Positions 19,676-28,930 of a stretch of DNA of 64,000 nt are shown here, in pieces. Position numbers and translations under genes: made by a program. The notes under the pieces were generated by a model. It did no database searches. It saw nothing but the letters and a program-made list of their open reading frames with translations, and had not been told where the DNA came from. Within the stretch, counting starts at the first letter, position 1. Each line of letters opens with the position of its first letter. This stretch comes from Sulfurimonas lithotrophica (lineage in GTDB: Bacteria > Campylobacterota > Campylobacteria > Campylobacterales > Sulfurimonadaceae), in contig NZ_CP043617.1 of the NCBI RefSeq assembly GCF_009258225.1, positions 1,674,001 to 1,738,000 of the forward strand, written 5' to 3'.

Positions 19676-21047
19676 CACTAAAACTAAATACAGAACCCTT
19701 ACCCGGTTCTGATTTTACGTTTAAAGCCGTATCGTGTAATTTAAGTACATAAGAAACCATTGCTAAACCTATACCCATAGAGTTATCCCAAGTATTTTTA
19801 TCTACCCTGTAAAATTTTCCAGTAATTTTATCTATATGTTCACTGTGAATACCTATACCGCTATCCTCAACATATACGACGCCGTTTTCTACCTTCAACT
19901 CTACTTGTGCTTCCGAATATTTTAAAGCATTATCTACCAAATTGGTAAGTACTAACTCCATCATAGTTTTGTCTGCTTTTATTTTAATATCTTCGGCTGA
20001 AAAGCTTATCTCTCTATCTCTGTATTTTAATGAGATGTTTGTAACCACTTCTTCACAAAGTTCTTTTAGATTAAAGCTTGTTAGTTTCGTCGGTATATCA
20101 CCGTTTTCAAGTTTAACCGAAAGCGCAAGACGATCTAGCATCTTAGATATTTTCTCTCCGTTGGAGTTAATCTTAGATAAAAACTTTTGACGCACTTTTA
20201 GAGGGATATCCGGATCGTCTTGAAGTGTTTGTGCATAACCGACAATAGATGCTACAGGATTTTTAAACTCATGGGATATAGATGACAAGATATCGTTTCT
20301 TTGTTTATTCATGAGTCTAAGTTTAGCCATGTGCTTACGTTTTTGACGATCCCGTTTATCAAGCTTTTTAACAAGATTTTTAAGTAGTAACGATATCTCT
20401 AAAAACTCATGAAAATATTTTACTTTTAAGTTAGCTTTATAGTTTTTATTTGATATTTCATCAAGATAAACTTTTATTCTTCCAATATCTTCTATAATTT
20501 TTTGACTCATTCTATTTGAGGTATAAAAAGATATGACTAAAATAAAAATATATATTAAACCTATTTTTATACTCAACTCGTAAAAATGACTTAAAACTTT
20601 AGCAAGTCCCATAGATAGACGTAATGTGTATGATTTATCTTTATAAATAATCTTTTTTGCAACATATAAAAAATCTACGCCTATAGTTTTTGAGTAACGA
20701 ACAGACTCGCCAAACTCTAATTTATTTGCCATCATCACTTCGTAACGGTGTGAATGATTATCCATAGTTGTTTTATCTTCATTTGTTTCTACTATAACTT
20801 TACCGTCTGCATCTATTATAGTTACACGGTATTTTGTTTTATCATGTATTTTTTGAGAAAACTTTTCTAAAGATTCTACTTTTGTCAAAAAGTCTGCAGA
20901 TATTTTTATAACGTTTTTTAAGTTTTCCGTATTGTAAGAAACGATAATAGACTTTAAACCTACATATGATACTATTGACGTAAGTAACATTATGCCCACA
21001 AAAAGAGCAACAAATTTAATGTTAAAAAGTTGATAAATTTTTAACAA
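19656..21047 (-). CDS. Sensor histidine kinase (two-component)
   Basis: This 463-aa kinase has two membrane helices (about 10-30 and 165-185) enclosing a periplasmic sensor of about 130 aa that resembles a PAS-like fold (TIIDADGKVIVETNED). HisKA follows, with the phospho-His in SSISHEFKNPVASIVGYAQ. The ATPase domain has the N-box LTNLVDNALKYS and G1 VEDSGIGI. The topology is like PhoR/ResE-type kinases. It overlaps the response regulator gene by 7 bp and converges with dnaX. Confidence 0.9.
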   Translation of the reverse strand: MLKIYQLFNIKFVALFVGIMLLTSIVSYVGLKSIIVSYNTENLKNVIKISADFLTKVESLEKFSQKIHDKTKYRVTIIDADGKVIVETNEDKTTMDNHSHRYEVMMANKLEFGESVRYSKTIGVDFLYVAKKIIYKDKSYTLRLSMGLAKVLSHFYELSIKIGLIYIFILVISFYTSNRMSQKIIEDIGRIKVYLDEISNKNYKANLKVKYFHEFLEISLLLKNLVKKLDKRDRQKRKHMAKLRLMNKQRNDILSSISHEFKNPVASIVGYAQTLQDDPDIPLKVRQKFLSKINSNGEKISKMLDRLALSVKLENGDIPTKLTSFNLKELCEEVVTNISLKYRDREISFSAEDIKIKADKTMMELVLTNLVDNALKYSEAQVELKVENGVVYVEDSGIGIHSEHIDKITGKFYRVDKNTWDNSMGIGLAMVSYVLKLHDTALNVKSEPGKGSVFSFSVKSLIV

Positions 21048-21718
21048 AGTTTGTACCCTACACCGCGAACCGTTTGAATATACTCTTTTGTTTTATCCGG
21101 GTCTATCTTTTCTTTTAATCTGTTAATTGCCACGTTTACCGTGCGGTATTGATAATCTCCACCGTCACTCCATACATTTTCTAAAAGGTAGTCTCTGTCT
21201 AGTACCGAATTTTTATTTTTAATAAACTCGCTAAGCAAATCAAATTCTAGTTTTGTTATTTCAATATTTTTACCATCTACTTTTAAAGTTCTTGATGATG
21301 AATCTAAAAATAGGTCTCTATATGAAAGATTACCACCGTCATTTAACTTCTTACCTGTTCTTTTTAACATTGCTTTTACTCTAAGAATAAGCTCTTTCAT
21401 GTTAAAAGGCTTTGTTAAATAATCATCGCCGCCTCTCTCAAAACCCTCTTCAATATCTTTATCGGTATTTTTTGCACTTAAATAAATTACAGGTATTTGG
21501 ATTCCGTCTTCACGCAAAAGAGTTACAAACTCACTACCTTCTATCCCCGGGAGGTTTCTATCCATTATAAGTAAGTCTATATCTTCTTCATCAATAATTT
21601 GAGATACTGTTTTTGTATTTAAAAAACCAATTGTCTCAAACCCTTCTTTTTCAAGATTGTATTCTATAAGTTCAAGTAAATCTTCTTCATCTTCAACTAT
21701 TACAATTGTTGCACTCAT
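21041..21718 (-). CDS. OmpR/PhoB-family response regulator
   Basis: This 225-aa regulator has a receiver (VEDEEDLLELIEYNL; phospho-Asp in LLIMDRNLPGIEG; switch KPFNMKELILRV). A C-terminal winged helix follows (EFDLLSEFIKN ... TVNVAINRLKEKI ... VRGVGYKL). It is co-transcribed with the kinase that overlaps it by 7 bp. The signal is unknown; the layout is like PhoBR, but no phosphate genes are next to it. Confidence 0.92.
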   Translation of the reverse strand: MSATIVIVEDEEDLLELIEYNLEKEGFETIGFLNTKTVSQIIDEEDIDLLIMDRNLPGIEGSEFVTLLREDGIQIPVIYLSAKNTDKDIEEGFERGGDDYLTKPFNMKELILRVKAMLKRTGKKLNDGGNLSYRDLFLDSSSRTLKVDGKNIEITKLEFDLLSEFIKNKNSVLDRDYLLENVWSDGGDYQYRTVNVAINRLKEKIDPDKTKEYIQTVRGVGYKLC

Positions 21719-21805
21719 TATTCCCTCGATATAAATATGGTAAATATTGTATCAAAATATGATTACAAAAAGGTTTCAAAGGAAAGAATAAGTTAAGAAG
21801 TTTGC

Positions 21806-21884
21806 TTAGGACTTTATTACATTTATTATATGTTTCCCCATCGGGTTTATTTAACCCGTACAAAAATGTAATCCAAAGTCCTAA
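21806..21884. other. Large imperfect inverted repeat with nested hairpin
   Basis: Left arm 21806-21824 pairs with right arm 21864-21884: 10 bp plus 9 bp interrupted only by a 2-base bulge (CC at 21873-21874). Inside lies a second perfect stem, CGGGTT/AACCCG (21842-21847 with 21853-21858). The whole could fold as a single RNA or DNA structure of about 79 nt, upstream of the response regulator start on the minus strand. It could be a leader structure, a small RNA or a miniature repeat. Confidence 0.55.
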
Positions 21885-22067
21885 TGCCATATAGTTTAAG
21901 AGTTTTTTTCTTACCTTACTCAAGTTCTTAAAAATGTTTATATTATACGAACTAAGGCAATTTCTAAAACCACAATACTATTTTAGTAAAAATATTTTTT
22001 GAAATATAGTAGCAAAATGATTACAATTTAATATATTAGATTAAGTACAAATTAAATGATAAAAAAA

Positions 22068-22073
22068 TATAAT
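22068..22073 (+). promoter_or_regulatory. Probable -10 box for the 148-aa gene
   Basis: TATAAT lies 30 bp before the TTG start at 22104, with no clear -35. Promoters recognised by sigma-70 in Campylobacterota usually lack a strong -35 element. Confidence 0.4.
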
Positions 22074-22103
22074 GGTTAACAAAAGTGTAAATAAGGTGTT
22101 GAT

Positions 22104-22550
22104 TTGTTTATTTCGTCGTATAATACTTACTTAAGTACAAATACAAATAACAAAACTCTAAAAAATGAGAGGGATTTTTCCGATTCCAAATTATTTGAAA
22201 AGACTCTTGCAAAGAGCACCGATGCAAACACTTCAAAACTTACGCAGACAAATAATGTAAATTATATTTTAAAAAACAAAATACTTAGTACAAAAGAGAG
22301 AATAAACTCTCAACTTAAACAAGAATCTTCTTTATCAAATATGAGTAAATTCTCTACCGTAAACTCTCAGATAAAAGCACCGATAGCTTATGCTGCAAAC
22401 TCTAGTATGTTTTCTTTGATGATAAAGTATCCTAAAACCGCTAAACAGATAGAAGACAACTCTGCAAAAGTTCTTAAAGAACCAATGCTTAGAGCTAAGA
22501 TGATAAATACTTATACCGATAACGACAAATACTATCGCTTAACTGCCTAA
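22104..22550 (+). CDS. Hypothetical protein
   Basis: This 148-aa protein begins at TTG 22104 with AAGGTG 6-11 bases upstream. It is Ser/Thr/Asn/Lys-rich, without a signal peptide or membrane segment. The composition is like small flagellar or rod-associated proteins, but no motif supports that. It converges with the phosphodiesterase gene, overlapping it by 4 bp. Confidence 0.5.
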   Translation: MFISSYNTYLSTNTNNKTLKNERDFSDSKLFEKTLAKSTDANTSKLTQTNNVNYILKNKILSTKERINSQLKQESSLSNMSKFSTVNSQIKAPIAYAANSSMFSLMIKYPKTAKQIEDNSAKVLKEPMLRAKMINTYTDNDKYYRLTA

Positions 22551-23356
22551 TCCTCTAACCAAGCATCTGTTTTTATAATCTTACCGTTATCAAATACTTT
22601 TAGTTTATATGCGCTTGAGCATTTTCCATCTTCCATATCCATAACGGCCATTTGAAGAATCTTTTTACATTTTTTAGGGATATCGAAGTGACCTTTCATA
22701 CCTGTTAGAAACTGCTTTAGAGGTGTCTTTGCATCCATACCTATTACATTATCCCTGCATCCGGTAAGACCGATATCACTCAAATACGCTGTCCCATTAG
22801 CTATTTGGAAATCATCACTGCTTACATGTGTATGTGTACCTATAATTCCAGACACTTTTCCTTGTAGTAGCATCATCATAGCACGTTTTTCACTGCTAGC
22901 TTCGGCATGAAAATCTACAAATATATTTTTTACACCCTCTTCGTGCAAAGATGCAACCGTACTTTGTGCCACACGAAAACCATTCTCACACATCGGCATA
23001 GCGTAGTGCCCCATTAAGTTTAAAACTGCCAGTTTTTCACTCCCGATATCGTAAACCTTACATCCGGTTCCTTCTACCTCATCGGGGTAGTTGTGTGGAC
23101 GAAGAATCTCATGTGTGTCAAAAAGAGCTACTACCTCTTTTTTATCCCAAGAGTGGTTACCGCCGGTCATAACATCTATTCCGTAAGCAAAAAGTTCATT
23201 TGCATTTTTGCTCGTTAAACCAAAACCGTGAGATGCATTTTCATAATTTGCTATAACAAAATCTATAGAATGCTCCTTTTTGAGTATAAAAAGGTAGTCT
23301 CTTAACATCTCACGTCCGGGTTTTCCTACTATATCGCCTATAAATGCTATTCTCAT
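22547..23356 (-). CDS. YmdB-like metallophosphoesterase (TIGR00282 family)
   Basis: This 269-aa protein starts FIGDIVGKPGREMLRDYL, the hallmark of the YmdB/TIGR00282 family. Other metal-site motifs are NYENASHGFGLT, GGNHSWDKKE, DFHAEASSEKRAM and GTHTHVSSDD. B. subtilis YmdB hydrolyses cyclic nucleotides and affects RNA turnover and multicellular behaviour. The substrate here is unknown. Confidence 0.9.
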   Translation of the reverse strand: MRIAFIGDIVGKPGREMLRDYLFILKKEHSIDFVIANYENASHGFGLTSKNANELFAYGIDVMTGGNHSWDKKEVVALFDTHEILRPHNYPDEVEGTGCKVYDIGSEKLAVLNLMGHYAMPMCENGFRVAQSTVASLHEEGVKNIFVDFHAEASSEKRAMMMLLQGKVSGIIGTHTHVSSDDFQIANGTAYLSDIGLTGCRDNVIGMDAKTPLKQFLTGMKGHFDIPKKCKKILQMAVMDMEDGKCSSAYKLKVFDNGKIIKTDAWLED

Positions 23357-23448
23357 CTATTATCTTTTCATTTTATTTATGCGAATTCTACCATAATTTA
23401 CAAAGTCGCTTAATCCACACTATATTTTATAAAAAGTAATAGTTATAT

Positions 23449-23820
23449 TTATATACTAATATTTTTTTTCTGTTGAGACAATTGAAATGCTTTAGCATTA
23501 TCAACTTGTTTATTTTGAAGATTTTCGATTCGTTTTTCTAACTCTGCTTTCTTTTTAACAATTTTTACTCTTTTTTTACCTGGGTTAGTTTCTTTTATTT
23601 TTTTTTCAAGGCTTGTTATTTCAGTCTTAGTCGAAGAGATCTCTTTTTCTAAACTTGTATTTCTTTTAATAACTTCTTTTGCAGAGATATCTGAGTCTTT
23701 TTTCTTAATAACTTCTTGTGCTTTTTTATCCGTAGATTTTGTATCCTTTATACTACAACCTGTATTTAATAATGTCCCTACAACTAATGTCGTTGTTATT
23801 AACTTGTATCTAGTTTTCAT
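23449..23820 (-). CDS. Small coiled-coil lipoprotein
   Basis: This 123-aa protein has a lipoprotein signal (LLNTGC, Cys22). A highly charged Lys/Glu-rich coiled coil fills the rest (EKEISSTKTEITSLEKKI). It resembles small Lpp-like or tether lipoproteins, but no family is recognised. Its upstream region holds TGTAAT direct repeats with 11-bp spacing. Confidence 0.6.
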   Translation of the reverse strand: MKTRYKLITTTLVVGTLLNTGCSIKDTKSTDKKAQEVIKKKDSDISAKEVIKRNTSLEKEISSTKTEITSLEKKIKETNPGKKRVKIVKKKAELEKRIENLQNKQVDNAKAFQLSQQKKNISI

Positions 23821-23904
23821 ATTATTCCTATATTTTAAAGTATTGGTTAAAAAAAACCATGTAGCACTTAAAAGTACTGACCGTAAAAATATATGGAAAA
23901 AAAA

Positions 23905-23921
23905 TGTAATAAAAATGTAAT
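23905..23921. promoter_or_regulatory. Candidate OmpR/PhoB-type operator: TGTAAT direct repeats
   Basis: TGTAAT occurs at 23905-23910 and 23916-23921, an 11-bp period that is the usual spacing for OmpR/PhoB-family dimers. A third copy is at 23981-23986. They lie between the divergent lipoprotein and CPBP genes. The binding factor is unknown. Confidence 0.35.
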
Positions 23922-23996
23922 AGAATATTATTTAATAAATTTAATTATAGAAGTGCTAAATCAACTTTTTGATATAAAAATGTAATCATATTTATT

Positions 23997-24002
23997 TATA
24001 AT
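23997..24002 (+). promoter_or_regulatory. -10 box placed for a leaderless transcript
   Basis: TATAAT ends 6 bp before the ATG at 24009, and there is no ribosome site. A start of transcription at the usual distance would fall on or next to the ATG. Confidence 0.4.
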
Positions 24003-24008
24003 CCCCGC

Positions 24009-24626
24009 ATGAAAATAAAACTCATACTAGAATTTAGTGCAATATTTATATTGCTTCCTTTGCTTTTTTTATTGCATCTACTTCCAAAGTATATGATAAT
24101 TCCATCTTTGTGGCTAGTATCTCTCTATGCCTATATTATACTAAGGGTAAAGGGACAAGTTATATTTGCTAACAGCTTTGAACTGGAAGATATTAACTAT
24201 ATACTAAAAAGATTTATCGTTATAAGTTCTATAATCTTTATCTTTACTTTTTTTCTATATCCCAATAAGCTTTTTGGATTAATAGTTACTCAGCCCTATA
24301 TTTACTTAGCTGTCATTATATTTTATCCTCTATTTTCGGTTATCCCGCAGGAGCTGCTTTTTAGGCAGTTTTTCTTTTACAGATACTCTTTAAACTTCTC
24401 TAAATTTACTATCATATGGGCAAATGCACTTGCTTTTGGTTTTGTACATGTAGCATTTGGAAATATTTTAGCCGTGATTTTTACAATTCTCGGCGGTTTA
24501 CTCTTTGCAAGTACCTACAAAAAAACAGAGTGTTTGATACTTGTAATAATCGAGCACTCACTTTATGGGGTGCTAATATTTACTGTAGGTTTAGGGGAAT
24601 TTTTTTATCATAATAATGGGTATTAA
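24009..24626 (+). CDS. CPBP-family intramembrane protease homologue
   Basis: This 205-aa protein has about six membrane helices. The family motifs are visible: a QELLFRQ segment in place of EExxxR, then FGFVHVAFGN, then EHSLYG. The first Glu of the usual EE pair is Gln, so the active site differs from Rce1-type enzymes. Relatives process or protect proteins such as bacteriocin precursors, but the role here is unknown. The ATG lies just after a TATAAT box with no ribosome site. Confidence 0.8.
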   Translation: MKIKLILEFSAIFILLPLLFLLHLLPKYMIIPSLWLVSLYAYIILRVKGQVIFANSFELEDINYILKRFIVISSIIFIFTFFLYPNKLFGLIVTQPYIYLAVIIFYPLFSVIPQELLFRQFFFYRYSLNFSKFTIIWANALAFGFVHVAFGNILAVIFTILGGLLFASTYKKTECLILVIIEHSLYGVLIFTVGLGEFFYHNNGY

Positions 24627-24638
24627 GTGTGCCAAAGA

Positions 24639-27629
24639 CTAAATAGTCTTCGGCTTTGCATTTCTTAGATAATAAAGCACAGCTTTTATAATATCGTCAT
24701 CATCTTTAGAGTTTGATTTGATACTCTCTTTGCTATCATTTTTATATACAAGAGTAATATTTTGTCCATAGTTAGAGATATTTTTTATCTTTTTATCAAG
24801 TGCAAGAAGTTTTATCTCCATAAGCTCAAAGAACTGACGAGTCGGTGCATCAAGCTCACCAAAGCGGTCTATCACTTCCTCTTGTATCTCATAAACTTCA
24901 ACACTCTCTTCACAGGCGGATAAACGTCTGTATATATCAAGTCTTAATCTGTCTTCGCTGATTATATCATCACTCAAGTACGCTGAGATTGTAAGTTTTA
25001 TATCTACTTTATCACGAGAAGATTCTTGGGTATTGCTAAGTTCACGAATGGCATCTTCAAGCATCTTTAGATACAGTGAATAACCTATGTTTTTAATGTG
25101 CCCGCTTTGTGCATCTCCAACCAAGTTTCCACCCCCACGAATCTCCAAGTCGTGATGCGCAAGTACTGAACCAGATCCTAAGAATGAGTTTGATTCAAGT
25201 GCAAGAAGACGTTTTTTAGCTTCATCTGTAAGATTTTCTTTATTATCGACTATAAAGTATGCAAAGCCCTCATAAGACCCACGACCAACACGACCGCGAA
25301 GCTGATGCAGGTCTGCGATACCGAATCTGTCAGCACCGTCAACTATGATGGTATTTACCCTAGGCATATGGATTCCACTCTCTATGATGCTTGTCGCTAT
25401 CATCATGTCATACTCGCCAGCTTCAAATTTTAGAAGCTCTTTTTCAGTCTCTACGGCTGAGATTTTAGAGTGAAGCATCACTACGCGAAGCTCGGGAAGA
25501 ATTGCTTTAATTTCACCTAGTTTAATAGGCATATGCTCAATCGAGTTATGCACGTAAAAAACCTGTCCGCCACGTCGAAGCTCACGAAGTATAACCTCTT
25601 TTATAAGTTTCTCACTATACTCTTTAACGAAAGTCCTGACACCCAGTCTTGCACTTGGAGGTGTTAGAAGCTGGCTCATTGTTTTTATGGAACTAAGTGC
25701 CTGATTTAGTGAACGTGGAATCGGAGTAGCAGACATACTAAGCATATGCACATTATGGTAAAGCTCTTTTATCTTCTCTTTTTGCTTAACTCCAAATTTA
25801 TGTTCCTCATCTACTATTACAACGCCTAGTTTTTTAAATCCAAGTCCAAAAAGTGCATGAGTTCCAACCACACAATCAAGCTCACCGGATGCAAGTGCGG
25901 CAGTTATATTTTTTTTATCTTTTGCAGATACAAAACGGTCTAGTTTTGCATACCTGATGCCAAGCTCATTAAAGCGCTCATCCAGACTTCTGAAATGTTG
26001 AGCTGAGAGAAGTGTCGTCGGAACTATTAAAGCCGACTGATAACCCGATTTATACGCGGCATATATAGTGTTCATGGCAACTTCAGTTTTACCAAAACCC
26101 ACATCACCGCTAAGCAGTCTGTCCATAATATGACCGCTTCTCATCTGATTGATTATTTCATTTATCGACTGAGTCTGGTCATCGGTATAATCAAATCCGG
26201 CTTTTTTCTGAAATTCTTCTAACTCTTTTTTATTTATATCAATTTTTGGAGCTTTTATAAGTGCACGTGCAGCTGCGGTATTTACTATAACCCCTGCAAT
26301 CTCTAAAAGACGTTTTTTAACCTTATCTTTTAGTTTTCCAAAGCTTCCTTTTCCAAGACGGTCAAGTACCGGAACCGAACCGCCTGAAGCTATGTAGCGG
26401 TCTATATAGTCTAAGTTCTCAACTGGAAGTAAAACTTTGTCATCGCCGATATACTTGATAACTATAAAGTCTTTAACCCCTCCAAGAATCTCAGTTTGCT
26501 CGATAGATTCAAATATACCTACGCCGTAGTCCTCATGTACTACGTAATCACCTTTTTTCAAATCATCCAGTAAAATCGAGCTTTTTCTACGACGACGTTT
26601 TTTATCAGGTTTATTCAGGGAGATAACCATCTCATCAGGCGTTAAAATGTTTAAAATGTACGGAGCATAAACTTCTGTTACGTTTTTAAGCTCAAACAAT
26701 CCGACCTGTTTCATTACGGCTTCATTTGCCGCTATTATGGTTATTTTTTTATCTTTATGAACCTTTAGCAGTGAATGAACATCCGCTACTACCAACTCTT
26801 TGTAATCATCAGAGTCTTTTAATATTTCTAAATTAAACTCATCACGATAGAGTTGAGGATTATTAAGTGCATATGCATCTATAAGTACATCATCTAAGTT
26901 ACGAACTAACTTTACTTTTTTACCTTCTAAAAAATTATAAGATTTATCATCTAGATGCCAAAGACCTAGAGATGCTATATCTTTTACAAGTGCTTCGTAT
27001 TCACTAGATTCTGCTTTTTGGGAGAGTTCATCATATGAGCTTTCATCTAAAGAGAAAAACGCACTTGTAACCTCAAACTTGTCAAGTTCCTCTTTTTGCG
27101 TACGTTGGGATTCAAGTTCAAAATATTTAATCTGCTCTATTTCATCATCAAAAAGAGATATACGAATAGGCAGCTCAGATGCAGGTACATAGATATCTAT
27201 AATATCTCCGCGAAATGATATTTCACCCTCGACCTGAACCATATCTACAAAGTTATAACCCCAATGAAGCATTTTTGATTTAAAAGCTTTTAAATCAATA
27301 TTTCCGCCAAATTCCAAGACTAAAGAATCCAGTAATTCAGGTTTTGGCATATAAAACAGTAGTGTTTTTAAGGGAGAAATAATTATCGGTTTTTTATCAG
27401 TATTGTTATAGCGTCTTAAACATGAAAAAAGTGTATGAAGTTCTTCTTTATATACACGTAAGTCATCGCCGAAAGCCGGACGAAAATCCGGAAAAAGTAA
27501 AACATCTTGCTTGAAAAATTTGGCGACGCTCTCTAAAGAGCGTGCCTCCTCAGAATCTTCACAAATTAATATATCTAAATCTGTTTTTTTATTTTGACTT
27601 AGATACTCAAAAAAAATACTCTGAGACAT
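24639..27629 (-). CDS. mfd: Transcription-repair coupling factor Mfd
   Basis: This 996-aa translocase removes stalled RNA polymerase and recruits UvrA. The UvrB-like N-terminal region precedes the polymerase-interaction domain (VVHEDYGVGIFESIEQTE). The RecG-like motor has Walker A LLSGDVGFGKTEVAM, box II VDEEHKFGVKQKEK, and the ATSIIESGIHMPRVNT and LHQLRGRVGR motifs. It is shorter than E. coli Mfd (1148 aa), as usual in this group. It starts 1 bp after bactofilin in the minus-strand run. Confidence 0.96.
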   Translation of the reverse strand: MSQSIFFEYLSQNKKTDLDILICEDSEEARSLESVAKFFKQDVLLFPDFRPAFGDDLRVYKEELHTLFSCLRRYNNTDKKPIIISPLKTLLFYMPKPELLDSLVLEFGGNIDLKAFKSKMLHWGYNFVDMVQVEGEISFRGDIIDIYVPASELPIRISLFDDEIEQIKYFELESQRTQKEELDKFEVTSAFFSLDESSYDELSQKAESSEYEALVKDIASLGLWHLDDKSYNFLEGKKVKLVRNLDDVLIDAYALNNPQLYRDEFNLEILKDSDDYKELVVADVHSLLKVHKDKKITIIAANEAVMKQVGLFELKNVTEVYAPYILNILTPDEMVISLNKPDKKRRRRKSSILLDDLKKGDYVVHEDYGVGIFESIEQTEILGGVKDFIVIKYIGDDKVLLPVENLDYIDRYIASGGSVPVLDRLGKGSFGKLKDKVKKRLLEIAGVIVNTAAARALIKAPKIDINKKELEEFQKKAGFDYTDDQTQSINEIINQMRSGHIMDRLLSGDVGFGKTEVAMNTIYAAYKSGYQSALIVPTTLLSAQHFRSLDERFNELGIRYAKLDRFVSAKDKKNITAALASGELDCVVGTHALFGLGFKKLGVVIVDEEHKFGVKQKEKIKELYHNVHMLSMSATPIPRSLNQALSSIKTMSQLLTPPSARLGVRTFVKEYSEKLIKEVILRELRRGGQVFYVHNSIEHMPIKLGEIKAILPELRVVMLHSKISAVETEKELLKFEAGEYDMMIATSIIESGIHMPRVNTIIVDGADRFGIADLHQLRGRVGRGSYEGFAYFIVDNKENLTDEAKKRLLALESNSFLGSGSVLAHHDLEIRGGGNLVGDAQSGHIKNIGYSLYLKMLEDAIRELSNTQESSRDKVDIKLTISAYLSDDIISEDRLRLDIYRRLSACEESVEVYEIQEEVIDRFGELDAPTRQFFELMEIKLLALDKKIKNISNYGQNITLVYKNDSKESIKSNSKDDDDIIKAVLYYLRNAKPKTI

Positions 27630-28073
27630 CTACGCCTTTTTTATTTCTTTGTCGATATCTTCTTTTGAAAGGTTGTTACTCGGTAAATTTGCAGCTGCAG
27701 GTGTTTCTTTTACACCTTTAACGATTGAGTTACCTTCAAAAATACCTTTTGCTTCTATAACTAACTCGGAAGCTTCAACAGTACCTCTAACATGACCGTT
27801 TGCTTTAATTTCCACACGATCGGCATGAAGCGTACCTTCAACAAAACCTTGAACTACTAGTCTTTTTGTAGTAACATCACCGTTTATGTGACCGTGTTTG
27901 CCGATATTTACCTCTTTTGTAGAGTTTATTTTACCTTCAAGTTCACCATCTACGTACAGGTTACATTTTAGATTCATTTCGCCTTTGATCGAAGTGCCAG
28001 CCGTGATAATGGTTGTGTTTGTGTCGGTTGTGGTACTTTGATGTGTGCTGTCGCCGTTATTAAAGATTGCCAT
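27630..28073 (-). CDS. ccmA: Bactofilin (CcmA-like cell-shape protein)
   Basis: This 147-aa protein has the bactofilin beta-helix (TSIKGEMNLKCNLYVDGELE through HVRGTVEASELVIEAKGI) between short unstructured ends. It would polymerise on the inner membrane to guide the cell-wall enzymes. In Helicobacter, ccmA lies beside the M23 peptidases csd1/csd2 and is needed for helical shape. Here it overlaps the M23 gene by 100 bp in another frame, and the MAIFNNG start supports that position. Confidence 0.9.
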   Translation of the reverse strand: MAIFNNGDSTHQSTTTDTNTTIITAGTSIKGEMNLKCNLYVDGELEGKINSTKEVNIGKHGHINGDVTTKRLVVQGFVEGTLHADRVEIKANGHVRGTVEASELVIEAKGIFEGNSIVKGVKETPAAANLPSNNLSKEDIDKEIKKA

Positions 28074-28930
28074 GGTATATTTTTCTCCTGTTCAAATATA
28101 GCTTTATAGTTTTGTACATTCCATTTTACAAAGTAAAACGGGTTAACCGTGCGGTGTAAAAATCTTAGCTCGTAATGTAAATGAGGTCCACTACTCATTC
28201 CTGAATTTCCGGAATATGCTATCAGGGTACCTTTTTTTACAAATGTTCCGTATTTTACTACTACTTTGTTTAAATGTCCGTAATACGACTTAAATCCGTA
28301 GTTATGTTCGAGTATTACTAACTTTCCAAACCCGCTTTTTTTATGATATCCTGCATATTCCACTACACCGTCTGCCGTCGCATATACAGGTGTTTTCATC
28401 TTTGCACGCATATCTAAACCACGATGAAACTCTTTTCTGTTTAGTGTTGGATGTATCCTGTAGCCATACTTACTTGTAATACCTTCATATGTTACCGGTG
28501 AACCGTTTGGTATAAACTGTAGTAATGAAGCCATATGTTCTGAATTTAGTTTTGTTTTAGTAACTCTTTCTTGAAGAGAACTATCTTCTACAGGAGACAT
28601 TCCTATAAGTGTTTCAATCTCCGATAATGAATCAGAAACTTCGTTTAGCTCTTTTTTCTTTAGAAAAAGTGCAACCTGAGTTTCTTTCATACTTTCATCT
28701 AAGTCTTTATTTTTGGCTTTTAGTTCAGCATATGCATTTTCCATATTTTGACGTTTTACTTCAATTTGTTCTACGGAATAATTTAAATATAGTATGGTAC
28801 TAACGGCAAACATTCCTATAAATGCAAGAAAACCTAAAATATACCAAATAACTTTTTTTACTATTTGATGCAGGTTAAACTGCTTAACACCGTTATCATC
28901 GTTAATAGTAATCGTAAAGTGATTATTCAT
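27974..28930 (-). CDS. M23-family peptidoglycan endopeptidase (Csd1/Csd2-like)
   Basis: This 318-aa protein has an N-terminal membrane anchor (about 28-48), a coiled coil and a C-terminal LytM domain. The metal-site residues are in HRGLDMRA and SSGPHLHYELR. It likely cuts peptide crosslinks and works with the overlapping bactofilin in cell shape, as in Helicobacter pylori. The last 33 codons are shared with the bactofilin start region in another frame. Confidence 0.9.
   Translation of the reverse strand: MNNHFTITINDDNGVKQFNLHQIVKKVIWYILGFLAFIGMFAVSTILYLNYSVEQIEVKRQNMENAYAELKAKNKDLDESMKETQVALFLKKKELNEVSDSLSEIETLIGMSPVEDSSLQERVTKTKLNSEHMASLLQFIPNGSPVTYEGITSKYGYRIHPTLNRKEFHRGLDMRAKMKTPVYATADGVVEYAGYHKKSGFGKLVILEHNYGFKSYYGHLNKVVVKYGTFVKKGTLIAYSGNSGMSSGPHLHYELRFLHRTVNPFYFVKWNVQNYKAIFEQEKNIPWQSLITATAHIKVPQPTQTQPLSRLALRSKAK

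Larger units (their letters stand above)
21719..22103. other. 385-bp intergenic region
   Basis: This AT-rich gap lies between the divergent response regulator and the 148-aa protein. It contains a large imperfect inverted repeat (21806-21884), several ATTACA/TGTAAT-like words (around 21760, 21817, 21866 and 22019) that could be regulator sites, and a TATAAT box at 22068. A 76-codon minus-strand frame covers most of it, but I could not support that frame as a gene. Confidence 0.5.

Noticed and set aside
21693-21923. 76-codon minus-strand frame beginning at a TTG
   Set aside because: It overlaps the response regulator start, spans the large inverted repeat and has no ribosome site. The N-terminal half looks somewhat protein-like, so it is not excluded, but support is too weak.
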